From the NCBI GenBank assembly GCA_045402695.1, contig JAWPNA010000457.1:1-14789 (forward strand): a DNA stretch of 14,789 nt, given 5' to 3'. Positions 1-7,419 of the stretch are shown here, in pieces. This stretch comes from JAWPNA01 sp045402695 (GTDB lineage Bacteria > Acidobacteriota > Polarisedimenticolia > JACPZX01 > DASXTC01). Both the position numbers and the translations under genes were made by a program. Position 1 is the first letter of the stretch. Each line of letters opens with the position of its first letter. A model generated the notes under the pieces. That model was not told the DNA's origin. It searched no databases and saw only the letters and a list, made by a program, of their open reading frames with translations.

Positions 1-174
1 AAAAACGGGCGCGGCGAGCGCCACAACCACACGAAGGACGGTTCTTCGCAAGGAGTCACTCCAGCCCAGGAGAAGCCGATTTGTAGATCGATCGCACTAG
101 TGTACTGCTGGAGAGCCGTACCAGCAAAGGGTTTCAGGCGGGGAGGTTCGAGATCGGCGCGACCCTCGAGGAAT

Positions 175-206
175 GGGGGCGGGGAGATGATGATCCCCCC
201 GCCCCC
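175..206 (-). terminator. GC-rich terminator hairpin after the large secreted-protein gene
   Basis: A 14-bp stem (175-188 with 193-206) with one mismatch and a GATG loop begins about 10 nt beyond the TAG stop of the minus-strand gene ending at 216. The stem is almost entirely G:C. There is no long U-tract on the minus strand beyond it (it reads ATTCC), so intrinsic termination is likely but not canonical. The rest of positions 1-174 shows no gene I can support. Confidence 0.6.
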
Positions 207-215
207 TTGTGTCAT

Positions 216-3200
216 CTAGAAGTTGACAACGATGCTCGGGTTGAAGCCACAGGTGGTGACGTCGAACCCGACGGTCTTGTGCATCCTCTTTCCGTTGATG
301 ATGGCTGTCACCGTGATCTGATATGACCCCGGCAACAACTGGATCGGGTTGGACACCGTGCCGTACTCCCTGTGGTACTTGAACGGCGGGCACGGGAGAG
401 TCGGCGAAACAACCACCAGTGGCAGGTTACGGGCGTTGTCCACCGTGTCCAGCAGGTTCCTGTTCCTGTTGGCGTTGATCCGGCTGATCTTGATCGATTC
501 CACCGAGGCCAGCGGTATGCCGCCCTGGCTCACCAACACCCGCGCTCCGGTCCTGACCGCCTCTCCGCATAGGTCTGTCATGGCGTTCATGGTCGCCCCT
601 GTGACCGGGTCCGACACGTACGTCACCGTCACCTCGCCCAGACGGTCACGGTCGGGGGCCAGGGCCGGCGACCCGGTGGGCCCGAACACCGCCTCCAGAT
701 CCCCCTCGCCGGCCACGTGACCCGTCTCCAGGATGATCGGCAGGGACGGCCGTGCCGCGAGCGAGTACTCCTCCGTGTTGCTCGTCACGGAGAAACCGAC
801 GATCGTCAGGGGGCAGACCCCCGTGTTCGACACCGGATACGGGTTCTGAGAATGGCACGACCCGATGCTCTGGATCACCGTCGGCGGGAATACCTCAACC
901 TCCGGCACATCGATCGATGCGCACGGGGTGTTCGCCGTCACCGTCTTGACGATGACCGGCGTATCGGGATCGTCGGTGGTGATTGTCAGCTGGCAGGATT
1001 TCTCACCGCACGAAGTCGGCGTGAAACGAATCACCACCTCCTCGCACGAGTCCGGACTCACCGGAGCCGGAAATGGGTTGTTGATCAGCGTGAAGTCAAG
1101 GCACGCCGGATCGAGCGCCACCGACAGCACCTGAAGATCGCACTTCCCCACGTTGCACACCGACAGGGACTTCTCCGCCAGCGGCCCGGCGCACACGTCG
1201 CCGAAGTCGGTCGAGCCGGTTACCCGCACGTCGCCGGGCGGCACGTTGGCCGATACCGCCACATTCTTCATGGGCGTGTCCGGATCGTCGCTATTGACCG
1301 TGATCGTTGCGCTCTTCATCCCGAAGGGCGTGGCCGCCCCCGGCGCGAACCGAATCGGCACGGCCAGCGTGTCGCCTGCTCCGATCACCACCGGGAACAC
1401 CATCACCGAGGCCAGTTGGAACAACGCGGCATCTGGACCGGAGGATGAGATGCCCGTCACCGTCAGGTCGCAGCCGCCGCTGTTGCTGATCGTCAGCGCA
1501 AGGTCCTTGAACGAGCCGCGGCAGACATCACCGTACGACCCGTTGTCCGCGATCACCGTCGCGATGTTCTGCTCCGTGCCGTTGCCTCTGAGGTCCACAC
1601 CCGCGCCGCCGCACGGGTCGTTGCTGGTGATCGTCAGCGTCGCGGACTTGGGCCCCTTGCTCGTCGGCGTGAAGGTCGCCTGGAACGGGAAGCAGAAGTC
1701 CGGACTGATCACAACCGGATACCCCGAGGAGGGTTCCGTGACTGCGAACTGCGAGTCGGACGTCGTGATGTCCTCGACCTGGAGGTCTTCCTTGCCTGTG
1801 TTGCACACATCCAGCGTCTGCGTCGCCGTGCTCCCCACGCACGTGTCACCGAAATCCACATCCCCGGGGACCGTGAGGACCGGCACCTCGATGTCCGCGA
1901 CCCCCTCCAGGGTCCAGGCCCCTCGGCCGAGCGTGCCGGCCGCGAGCAGAGCGTCGGTGGCGTCGTACTCGAGGTCCCACACCGGCGCGTTGGGAAGCCC
2001 GCTGCCCAGCTCGAACCAGCAGGAGAAGTGCGGCGCGACTGCGGCAAAGACTCCGTCCTGCGTCCCGACAACCAGCTTGTCGTTGATGGCGCCGGGCACG
2101 TATTCCAGCGCGCGGAAGTTGGTGTTGCCGTTGTCGCCGAGATTGCCTGTGATGTCCGTCCAGTTGGCGCCGCCATCCGTGGTCCGGAAGACAGTCCCCG
2201 TGTCGATCACGAAGATCTCGTTCTCGTCAGCCGGGTTCAACACAACGTCCGTGATGGTGCTCGCGCCGGGTGGATTGCCCGCGGTGGCGGTCAGGCTGCC
2301 TCCCGCGGTTGTCCGGACGAAGACCTGGCTTCCGGATCCCACGACGATGAGATCGGCATTGTTCGCGTGCCCGTATTCCATCGCGTTCCTGTTGGCCCCG
2401 GGACCATTCAACTGGGTGACGTTGTCGCCTCGATCCATCGACTCATAGACGTCGTTGGCAGCGCCGATGATCAGGCGCGACCCGTCCTGGGAGTTGAGTT
2501 TGATGGGAGTGACGAACTGGCAGTTGCCGCCGTTGCCCGGCTGTATGGGCGTGCCGCTGAGCGTGTTCAGGCCGATGCCCACCGAGCCGCCACAGATCCC
2601 GAAGAGACAGCCGCGGCGGGAGAAGCCGCCGAGACGCTGGGTGCTCCAGAAGCGGACCGACAGGCCCGGCGCGGTGAAATCATCGATGGCCACGTCCCCG
2701 CCGTCGGCCGTCGCCTCGCTGGTCCATGTCGGCGAGCCGGAGCCGGTTTGCCGGGGGGCCCCCGTGTCCTGCGCGCCTCCCGTCAGGATTTCGGAGATGT
2801 TGTCGTAGGAGACGTCGTGAAACTCCGTCACCTGGATGTCGCCGACGATGGCAGCCCAGTCGCCGTTGTTGTTCGCGGGGCTGGTGCGCCGGTAGATCCC
2901 GCCGTCATCACTTTCGAGGAGGTTGCCGTTGGCGTCGAACGCCATGTCACGCGAGTCGGCATGCCCTGCGGAGTTGCTGGTCGTCCCATTGTGGGTGAGA
3001 GCCGTCCACTGCGGCGAAGGGATGGCGCCGGCGCCGCCCGGGGCGACGCTCGCGTCCCCGCGGAACAGCCGCGCCGAGAAGTCGTTGGCGCCGATGGAGC
3101 TGGGGAAGACATCCTGCCTGTCCCCTCCGACGTACACGAGGTTTCCGTTTCCGGGGTCCCCCGAGATGGCGAAGTTGATCCCACCCTGCCCGCCATGGTG

Positions 3201-4499
3201 GATCCCCTGGATCACCGAAGCGGTCCCGCCCCCGCCGTAGGCCCCGTTGCCGGCGCTTCCGTTGAGCGAGAACATCGTGTTGTTCACGGACGTAATCGTG
3301 AAGTCACCGTTGGCGGCCGTGTTGCCGACAACCCCTGCGACCCTCACCTGGTCGCCCGTGCTGTATCCGTGGTTGACCGCTGTCGTGATGACGATCGGCG
3401 CCGCGTTGGTGGCGTTGGCGATCGCCAGGGTCCTGTCGAGCGTCCTGGGCAGATCCATACCGGTCCAGTTGCCCCCCATGTCGGCGGACCGGAAGACTCC
3501 GGCGAGCTGACCTCCGTTCACGATCCCGGCGAACACGGGGTTGCCCGCCGCCGGGCTCACGGCGATCTCGAGGAGGGAAGTGCCTCCTCCCACGAGAGCG
3601 CCGATGGCCACATCCGTCACGTCGGTCCAGTTGGCGCCGCCGTCATCGGTGCGGAAGACCCCGCCGCTGCCTCCGCCGATCCCGGCGTAGATCCTGTTGT
3701 TGTTGCTCGGATCGCGGGCGAGATCGAAGGCCGCCCCGTTGTTCAACCCGTTCATCCCCGAGATCATGGGGAAGCTGCCGCCGCCGTTGGTGCTCCGGTA
3801 GACCCCCGGGCTCGTCCCGCCGTTGACCGCCACGAGGATCGTGTTTCCGCGCGGTGCCACCGACGCCACGTTGCGCCCCGCCAGATCAATCGCGCCGAGC
3901 TGCGTCCAGGTGTTGCCGCCGTCGGTGGTCTTGAGCAGGCCGGTGAGGGGCCCTCCCGGCGAGCCGGAGAAATTGCTCCACAGGCCGATCCCAGCGACCA
4001 GCGTCTGGTTCGTCCCATCGGTGGGATCGAACTCCAAGGAGGAGATCGAGAGCGATGGGAACTGGTCGGTCAGGGGGGTCCAGGTCGGGTTGACGGCGGT
4101 GGCGTTCATCGTCCGCCATATGCCGCCGTTGACGGCGCCGACGTAGAGGATGTTCGCGTTGGACGGGTGTACCGCGATGGCATGGATCGCCCCATCCACG
4201 AGATCGCCCGCGCCCCCTTGCAGATTCTCCACCTGACCGTTTTGTGTGGGGCCGGGCCCCTGGGCGGTCCAGGCGCCCCCGACGGGCGCGACCTGCTGCA
4301 CCTGGCCTGGCGCTTTGAGCTGGGCAGGCGCCTGCGCCTTGGCGGGAGCAAGCTCACCTCCCGACTCGGGCGGCATCCTGGGTGGCTGGTAGTCTTCCTC
4401 GCCTGACTGAGCGACGGCGCTTCCGGAAGAAAGCGCCAGAAGGCACCAGAGTCCGAGCATGGTGGTCGTAGATCTGATCCCGACGGGGCAGCCTGACAT
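216..4499 (-). CDS. Large secreted Asp-box beta-propeller protein with choice-of-anchor-D (ASH-like) domains
   Basis: This 1427-residue protein is probably exported. A signal peptide (about 1-31, ending SAVA-Q) is followed by a Pro/Ala/Gln-rich linker to about 75. Residues about 100-865 form a sialidase/VPS10-type beta-propeller with repeated Asp boxes: TTDGGNTW, STNGGGSF, RTDDGGANW, SADMGGNW and again RTTDGGANW near 775. Motifs common in such secreted propellers are present (HADSRDMAFD near 515, GGAQDTG near 577). Residues about 366-430 look like an inserted FCCH-type domain (HGYSTGDQVRVAGV...NTAANG). From about 875 to 1310 there are about four choice-of-anchor-D/ASH-like Ig domains, seen as FGDTCVGS and FGDVCAGP starts with CN[TV]GK repeats, followed by a C-terminal Ig-like region. 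The ATG at 4499 has GGAGG 8 nt upstream; an in-frame TTG at 4505 lies too close to that site. It starts 2 nt after the upstream PQQ-like gene and is probably cotranscribed with it. The substrate is unknown. No catalytic sialidase residues are evident, so a binding or surface role is more likely. Confidence 0.9.
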   Translation of the reverse strand: MSGCPVGIRSTTTMLGLWCLLALSSGSAVAQSGEEDYQPPRMPPESGGELAPAKAQAPAQLKAPGQVQQVAPVGGAWTAQGPGPTQNGQVENLQGGAGDLVDGAIHAIAVHPSNANILYVGAVNGGIWRTMNATAVNPTWTPLTDQFPSLSISSLEFDPTDGTNQTLVAGIGLWSNFSGSPGGPLTGLLKTTDGGNTWTQLGAIDLAGRNVASVAPRGNTILVAVNGGTSPGVYRSTNGGGSFPMISGMNGLNNGAAFDLARDPSNNNRIYAGIGGGSGGVFRTDDGGANWTDVTDVAIGALVGGGTSLLEIAVSPAAGNPVFAGIVNGGQLAGVFRSADMGGNWTGMDLPRTLDRTLAIANATNAAPIVITTAVNHGYSTGDQVRVAGVVGNTAANGDFTITSVNNTMFSLNGSAGNGAYGGGGTASVIQGIHHGGQGGINFAISGDPGNGNLVYVGGDRQDVFPSSIGANDFSARLFRGDASVAPGGAGAIPSPQWTALTHNGTTSNSAGHADSRDMAFDANGNLLESDDGGIYRRTSPANNNGDWAAIVGDIQVTEFHDVSYDNISEILTGGAQDTGAPRQTGSGSPTWTSEATADGGDVAIDDFTAPGLSVRFWSTQRLGGFSRRGCLFGICGGSVGIGLNTLSGTPIQPGNGGNCQFVTPIKLNSQDGSRLIIGAANDVYESMDRGDNVTQLNGPGANRNAMEYGHANNADLIVVGSGSQVFVRTTAGGSLTATAGNPPGASTITDVVLNPADENEIFVIDTGTVFRTTDGGANWTDITGNLGDNGNTNFRALEYVPGAINDKLVVGTQDGVFAAVAPHFSCWFELGSGLPNAPVWDLEYDATDALLAAGTLGRGAWTLEGVADIEVPVLTVPGDVDFGDTCVGSTATQTLDVCNTGKEDLQVEDITTSDSQFAVTEPSSGYPVVISPDFCFPFQATFTPTSKGPKSATLTITSNDPCGGAGVDLRGNGTEQNIATVIADNGSYGDVCRGSFKDLALTISNSGGCDLTVTGISSSGPDAALFQLASVMVFPVVIGAGDTLAVPIRFAPGAATPFGMKSATITVNSDDPDTPMKNVAVSANVPPGDVRVTGSTDFGDVCAGPLAEKSLSVCNVGKCDLQVLSVALDPACLDFTLINNPFPAPVSPDSCEEVVIRFTPTSCGEKSCQLTITTDDPDTPVIVKTVTANTPCASIDVPEVEVFPPTVIQSIGSCHSQNPYPVSNTGVCPLTIVGFSVTSNTEEYSLAARPSLPIILETGHVAGEGDLEAVFGPTGSPALAPDRDRLGEVTVTYVSDPVTGATMNAMTDLCGEAVRTGARVLVSQGGIPLASVESIKISRINANRNRNLLDTVDNARNLPLVVVSPTLPCPPFKYHREYGTVSNPIQLLPGSYQITVTAIINGKRMHKTVGFDVTTCGFNPSIVVNF

Positions 4500-4501
4500 G
4501 T

Positions 4502-5704
4502 TCAATCCCTCCCTTGGATCCCGTTGTGGTGCGGAGTTTGACTAGAACTTCCGGTTCCTCCCGATCCCGGCGGCGCGCTTTGCCGGCCATGGGATGGGTA
4601 GGGCCCGCGATATGCGGTGTCGCGAAACGGTCGAGCCCAGATTTCGTGACTCGTCTTCAGGTCAACGGCGCGGAGCATCGGCGGGTCCCACTCCGAACGG
4701 GCGGCGACGACCTGGGCGATCGGCCGGACTTCATGGATGAGGCTCGAGCCCGAGAGGCAGAACCAGGCTCCCGGCGTGCCGTTATGAAGCTGGACGATCT
4801 GTTCTCCCGTCTCCAATGAGAAGATCGACCAGAGGTAGTCCTCTGAGCCGGCGGGATCCACGCCTTCGAGCCTGCTGGCGAGAAGGAGCTTGCCATCGGC
4901 GGATGGATAGCGGATGGTGGAGCCATCGGTGGAGATTGTGATATCCGGCAAGGGATCTCCCGTCCCGGCGGACCAGCGCTTGATGGTGACAAGTCCTTTG
5001 CTGGGGCTCTCCGGAGCGATCACGGAAAAGAAGCTCTCCGCGCGCCAGGGATGTATGGGCAAGTCACCCGACGCGACCAGCCGAGCCAATCGCTCGGGTA
5101 AGCCAGCCGGCTCGGAGGCGGACACGCCGGCATCGAGTGGTTGCACATGACCGGTGCGCAGCTCAATCCGGGCGGCGCCAGCCACCTCCGTGCGCTGCGT
5201 CTCGTCGTGAGGGGGCGGGGCGATGTCGGAGGCCCGGGCCTGCGCGTATGACCACGAGATGATCGCATCCCCATCCCGCGCTCGGGCGCTTGTGCGGAAC
5301 GTGGCTCCGAGACCATCGTCAACTGAGGCTGCGACACCGCTTGGAAGCGTGATATCGGATTGCCATAAGGGCCTGCCCTCTGCCTTCGCATCCAAGCCGA
5401 CGATCCGCAAGGTGCCGGCGGCACCGCCGGTCTCCGCCTGAGAAATCAGGAGCTGTCCGTGGAGCAGCAGAGGCTTGGCGGCCACGGTCGCCGTCCAGAT
5501 CGGCCGGCCTGAGCCCAGGTCGATCGCATCGATCCCTCCACCTGGCTTCATCAGATAGACGGCCTGCATCGCGGGGGCGACGATGACACCTGGGCGGAAC
5601 TCGAAGGGGCCACTGCTCCCGCGCGACGTCGCGCTGCCTGCGGATGTTGCGGCGGAGTTGGCGTAGGGAACCAGGAGAAGCGCGCAAACCAGAGTCAACA
5701 ACAT
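4502..5704 (-). CDS. Secreted PQQ-like beta-propeller repeat protein
   Basis: A 400-residue product with a signal peptide (MLLTLVCALLLVPYANSA, cleavage near 18). After it come propeller-type repeats of the PQQ-binding-like class, seen as GGIDAIDLGSGRPIW, LDAKAEGRPLW, SIFSLETGEQIVQL and LRAVDLKTSHEIWARPF. These fit the pattern 'x-Ala-x-Asp-hydrophobic-x-(T/S)-G-x-x-x-W'. The repeats are degenerate, no quinone-enzyme active site is visible, and a scaffold or binding role is more likely than enzyme activity. I chose the ATG at 5704 because AGGAG lies 9 nt upstream and a signal peptide begins at once. The frame stays open up to a possible start at 5797, but the extra 31 residues are basic and would bury the signal. 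The stop lies 2 nt before the ATG of the large propeller protein, so the pair is probably one transcript. Family confidence is moderate, gene confidence high. Confidence 0.85.
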   Translation of the reverse strand: MLLTLVCALLLVPYANSAATSAGSATSRGSSGPFEFRPGVIVAPAMQAVYLMKPGGGIDAIDLGSGRPIWTATVAAKPLLLHGQLLISQAETGGAAGTLRIVGLDAKAEGRPLWQSDITLPSGVAASVDDGLGATFRTSARARDGDAIISWSYAQARASDIAPPPHDETQRTEVAGAARIELRTGHVQPLDAGVSASEPAGLPERLARLVASGDLPIHPWRAESFFSVIAPESPSKGLVTIKRWSAGTGDPLPDITISTDGSTIRYPSADGKLLLASRLEGVDPAGSEDYLWSIFSLETGEQIVQLHNGTPGAWFCLSGSSLIHEVRPIAQVVAARSEWDPPMLRAVDLKTSHEIWARPFRDTAYRGPYPSHGRQSAPPGSGGTGSSSQTPHHNGIQGRD

Positions 5705-5872
5705 GATGCACCGCTCCTGCGCGGGACGCCCGGGACCGCGTGCGAAGAGGCTCCTCGCACCTGCGCTGACCTTGGGTTTGTACGTGTCTACCGGCAAAAT
5801 GGGCTGGCTGCAAGGGTTTTTCTTAGGACAGGTTTTGCCTTATCTGACAGATCTTGATATTCGTGGTGGGAA

Positions 5873-5906
5873 GAGGGCCGGGAGTCGTGAGACCCCCGGC
5901 GCCCTC
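5873..5906 (-). terminator. Hairpin downstream of the small secreted protein gene
   Basis: On the minus strand the stem GAGGGCGCCGGGGGTC pairs with GACTCCCGGCCCTC across a 4-nt TCAC loop, with a 2-nt bulge and one mismatch. It begins about 22 nt after the stop at 5929 and is followed by CTTCCC rather than a U-run. Its position between two minus-strand genes suggests it ends the transcript of the 101-residue protein and separates it from the PQQ-like gene downstream. Confidence 0.5.
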
Positions 5907-5928
5907 CAGATGTTGATGCGGAGCGTGC

Positions 5929-6234
5929 TTACTTCTTGGCGGGGGCGGCCTTGATGGCGGTGACGCCCAGGTGCTCGCCCTTGTCGTCGTCGAGGCAGGT
6001 GATGACGACCATCTCGCCGACCTTGATGTCCTTGAGGCTGCCGAGCGCCTCGGGAAGGACGGGCGCGGTCTTCTCACCCTTGTCGTCCTTGATCGTGATT
6101 GTCTTGGCGGCCATGTCGATCGACACGACCGTGGCGGTCATCTCGTGGGTCTTCTTTTCAACCGCCTGCGCCGCCTGAACGAAGATCAGGCCGGCAACCG
6201 CAAGAATGCTCAGCACGGACACGAGCCTCTTCAT
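5929..6234 (-). CDS. Small exported protein, OB/beta-barrel-like (function unknown)
   Basis: 101 residues: a clear signal peptide (MKRLVSVLSILAVAGLIFVQAAQA, cleavage near 24) followed by a compact beta-rich domain of about 75 residues (TATVVSIDMAAKTITIKDD...VGEMVVITC) and a lysine/alanine tail. The alternating pattern with a 'V-x-x-I-D-x-x-x-K-T-I-T-I-K-D' start resembles small periplasmic OB-like proteins such as DUF5666 or CusF-like folds. The Met and His metal-binding residues of CusF are not obvious. The start is well supported by AGGAGG 8 nt upstream of the ATG. A candidate sigma70-type promoter lies at 6283-6312 and a hairpin follows the gene, so it is probably a single-gene transcript. 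I do not know its function. Confidence 0.85.
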   Translation of the reverse strand: MKRLVSVLSILAVAGLIFVQAAQAVEKKTHEMTATVVSIDMAAKTITIKDDKGEKTAPVLPEALGSLKDIKVGEMVVITCLDDDKGEHLGVTAIKAAPAKK

Positions 6235-6282
6235 TTCTCTCGCCCTCCTGTTGTGGGTTGAATGTCAGCGGGGTTGTCCGAG

Positions 6283-6312
6283 ATGGTACATCAGATCATC
6301 CGGGCTTGCCAA
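6283..6312 (-). promoter_or_regulatory. Candidate sigma70-type promoter for the small exported protein
   Basis: On the minus strand TTGGCA (6312-6307) and TACCAT (6288-6283) are 18 bp apart. They match 5/6 and 4/6 of the -35 and -10 consensus. The predicted transcript start is near 6276, giving a leader of about 42 nt that contains the AGGAGG ribosome site. Confidence 0.4.
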
Positions 6313-6331
6313 GCGAAATGCCATCGCCGGC

Positions 6332-6532
6332 TCAGGCGCGCCCTGGCCCCCGCAAAACCCGCGCTGGAAGCAGGATCACAGCGCGCAGCAGCTCGAAGGC
6401 GCCGGTGACGGCGATCCCCACGAGGCGGAACGGCAGCAGAAGGAGCCAGACGATCGGGTAGGCGACGAGTGCCAGCAGCGCCAGCGGCCAGCACAGCACC
6501 AGCAGGATGCACCAGAGGAGGAACTTGACCAT
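6332..6532 (-). CDS. 66-residue hydrophobic membrane protein
   Basis: A very hydrophobic small protein beginning MVKFLLWCILLVLCWPLALL. One or two helices fill residues about 3-34, then there is an amphipathic helix (FRLVGIAVTGAFELLRAVI) and a short basic tail. Nothing catalytic is visible; I recall similar short membrane proteins annotated only as hypothetical. The ATG at 6532 is chosen because GAGGT lies about 7 nt upstream and because the hydrophobic segment starts immediately. The frame stays open further upstream, but that part reads as arginine-rich shadow of the overlapping SnoaL-like frame. It begins 5 nt after the stop of that truncated frame, so the two may be translationally coupled. 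Confidence 0.7.
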   Translation of the reverse strand: MVKFLLWCILLVLCWPLALLALVAYPIVWLLLLPFRLVGIAVTGAFELLRAVILLPARVLRGPGRA

Positions 6533-6537
6533 CGTGT

Positions 6538-6753
6538 CTACCTCGTGACACCCGAGGGGGAGATGAAAAGCGCGTCGTTGGTATAGACGGAGCAGTACTC
6601 GCCCAGGTTCCCGGCATTCCAAGCCGCCGCCAGCCCCCGATACCGCATCATGTGTATACGCTCCCTCGGAAAGCGCCCATCTTTCCACACCAGGCCCTTG
6701 CCAGGATCTCGTTTGGGATCAGCGGTTTCGTGGTAAGGTCGGCCGTCAGACAC
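6538..6753 (-). pseudogene. Truncated SnoaL/DUF4440-like protein fragment
   Basis: A 71-residue frame starting at GTG 6753. Its second half (ERIHMMRYRGLAAAWNAG, then YTNDALFISPSGVTR) resembles the first helix and strand of the SnoaL-like/DUF4440 (NTF2-fold) family, where 'AAWNAGD...Y...Y.DDA.F..PSG...G' is typical. In that family about 70-80 more residues follow. Here a TAG comes right after the SPSGVTR segment, and the next frame is the unrelated 66-residue membrane protein. The N-terminal part (to about residue 30) is not recognisable, and the GTG start has no convincing ribosome site. I read it as the 5' remnant of a gene cut by deletion or rearrangement. A short functional peptide coupled to the membrane protein is the alternative. 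Confidence 0.5.
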
Positions 6754-6775
6754 GGGGCTGGAACCCCCGGCCCGC

Positions 6776-6800
6776 CGAACCTTTTGCCCCAGGCTGCGTC
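6776..6800 (+). promoter_or_regulatory. Candidate ECF-type (possibly autoregulated) promoter for the sigma operon
   Basis: CGAACC (6776-6781) and CGTC (6797-6800) are separated by 15 bp. ECF promoters commonly carry a GGAACY -35 'AAC' box and a CGTC/GTC -10 about 15-17 bp apart, and ECF genes often drive themselves. The predicted start is near 6808, about 55 nt before the sigma gene ATG. Only a motif match supports it. Confidence 0.35.
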
Positions 6801-6861
6801 CTTATGGACGCGCGGTCAATGGACGCACCGCTCGTCAGGGGGCGACGCCAAGCGAGGCCCG

Positions 6862-7419
6862 ATGGACCTCCCGGAGCTGCTGGAACGATGTCGCCGGGGC
6901 GATGAGCTCGCCTGGGAGGTCCTCGTGCGCCGGTATCAAGCCCGCGCCTACGGCCTGGCGCTTCATTACGTGCGCGACGCCGAGGAGGCGCGCGACCTCG
7001 CGCAGGAGATCTTCGTGAGAATATACAGGAACCTCGGCAAGCTCCCGGATCACGAGATGTTCCTCCCGTGGCTGATCCGCCTCGGGCGCAACATCTGCCT
7101 CGATCATCTGCGGCGCGCCAAGGTCCGTCCCTCGGGCTTCTCGGTCCCGATCGACAAGGCTCCCGTCTTGCGGGACACCGCCCCCACTCCGGAGGCGGCC
7201 TTCGCGACCGACGCCAGCAAGCGTCTCATCCACGAAGCGCTGCAGCGCCTCAGCGCCGCCAACCGCGAGATGATCCTGTTGAAGGATATCGAAGGACTCG
7301 AGTTGAAAGAGATCGCCTCGCTGCTCGGCCTTCCCATAGGCACGGTCAAGTCGCGATCCAACAGGGCTCGAGTCGAGCTGGCCAGGGCGGTGCTGTCGCT
7401 GCAGGGAGCGACCTCATGA
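6862..7419 (+). CDS. ECF-family RNA polymerase sigma factor (sigma-70 family)
   Basis: 185 residues, the normal size for an extracytoplasmic-function sigma factor. Region 2 spans about 14-85, with the core-binding/-10 segment DAEEARDLAQEIFVRIYRNL and then WLIRLGRNICLDHLRR. A proline-containing linker follows (about 88-112). Region 4 spans about 121-175, with ANREMILLKDIEGLELKEIA and the helix-turn-helix end LPIGTVKSRSNRARVEL. The ATG at 6862 was chosen because it starts the conserved N-terminal helix and has GAGG a few bases upstream; the open frame further upstream is low-complexity. The stop TGA overlaps the ATG of the next gene (ATGA), so sigma and anti-sigma are translationally coupled. 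It should redirect RNA polymerase to envelope-related promoters when released by the anti-sigma; the signal is unknown. Confidence 0.92.
   Translation: MDLPELLERCRRGDELAWEVLVRRYQARAYGLALHYVRDAEEARDLAQEIFVRIYRNLGKLPDHEMFLPWLIRLGRNICLDHLRRAKVRPSGFSVPIDKAPVLRDTAPTPEAAFATDASKRLIHEALQRLSAANREMILLKDIEGLELKEIASLLGLPIGTVKSRSNRARVELARAVLSLQGATS

Noticed and set aside
1153..2448. 431-codon plus-strand frame opposite the same gene
   Set aside because: A low-complexity Ser/Pro/Val-rich shadow of the choice-of-anchor-D repeats, with no ribosome site or family.
2028..4406. 792-codon plus-strand open frame opposite the giant secreted-protein gene
   Set aside because: It is rich in Arg, Gly, Val, Asp and His with no recognisable domain. 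It is explained by GC-biased codon use in the real minus-strand gene, which has a signal peptide, Asp boxes and Ig-like repeats.
4500..4505. TTG at 4505 as start of the giant secreted protein
   Set aside because: It would sit only 2 nt from the ribosome site; the ATG at 4499 has ideal spacing.
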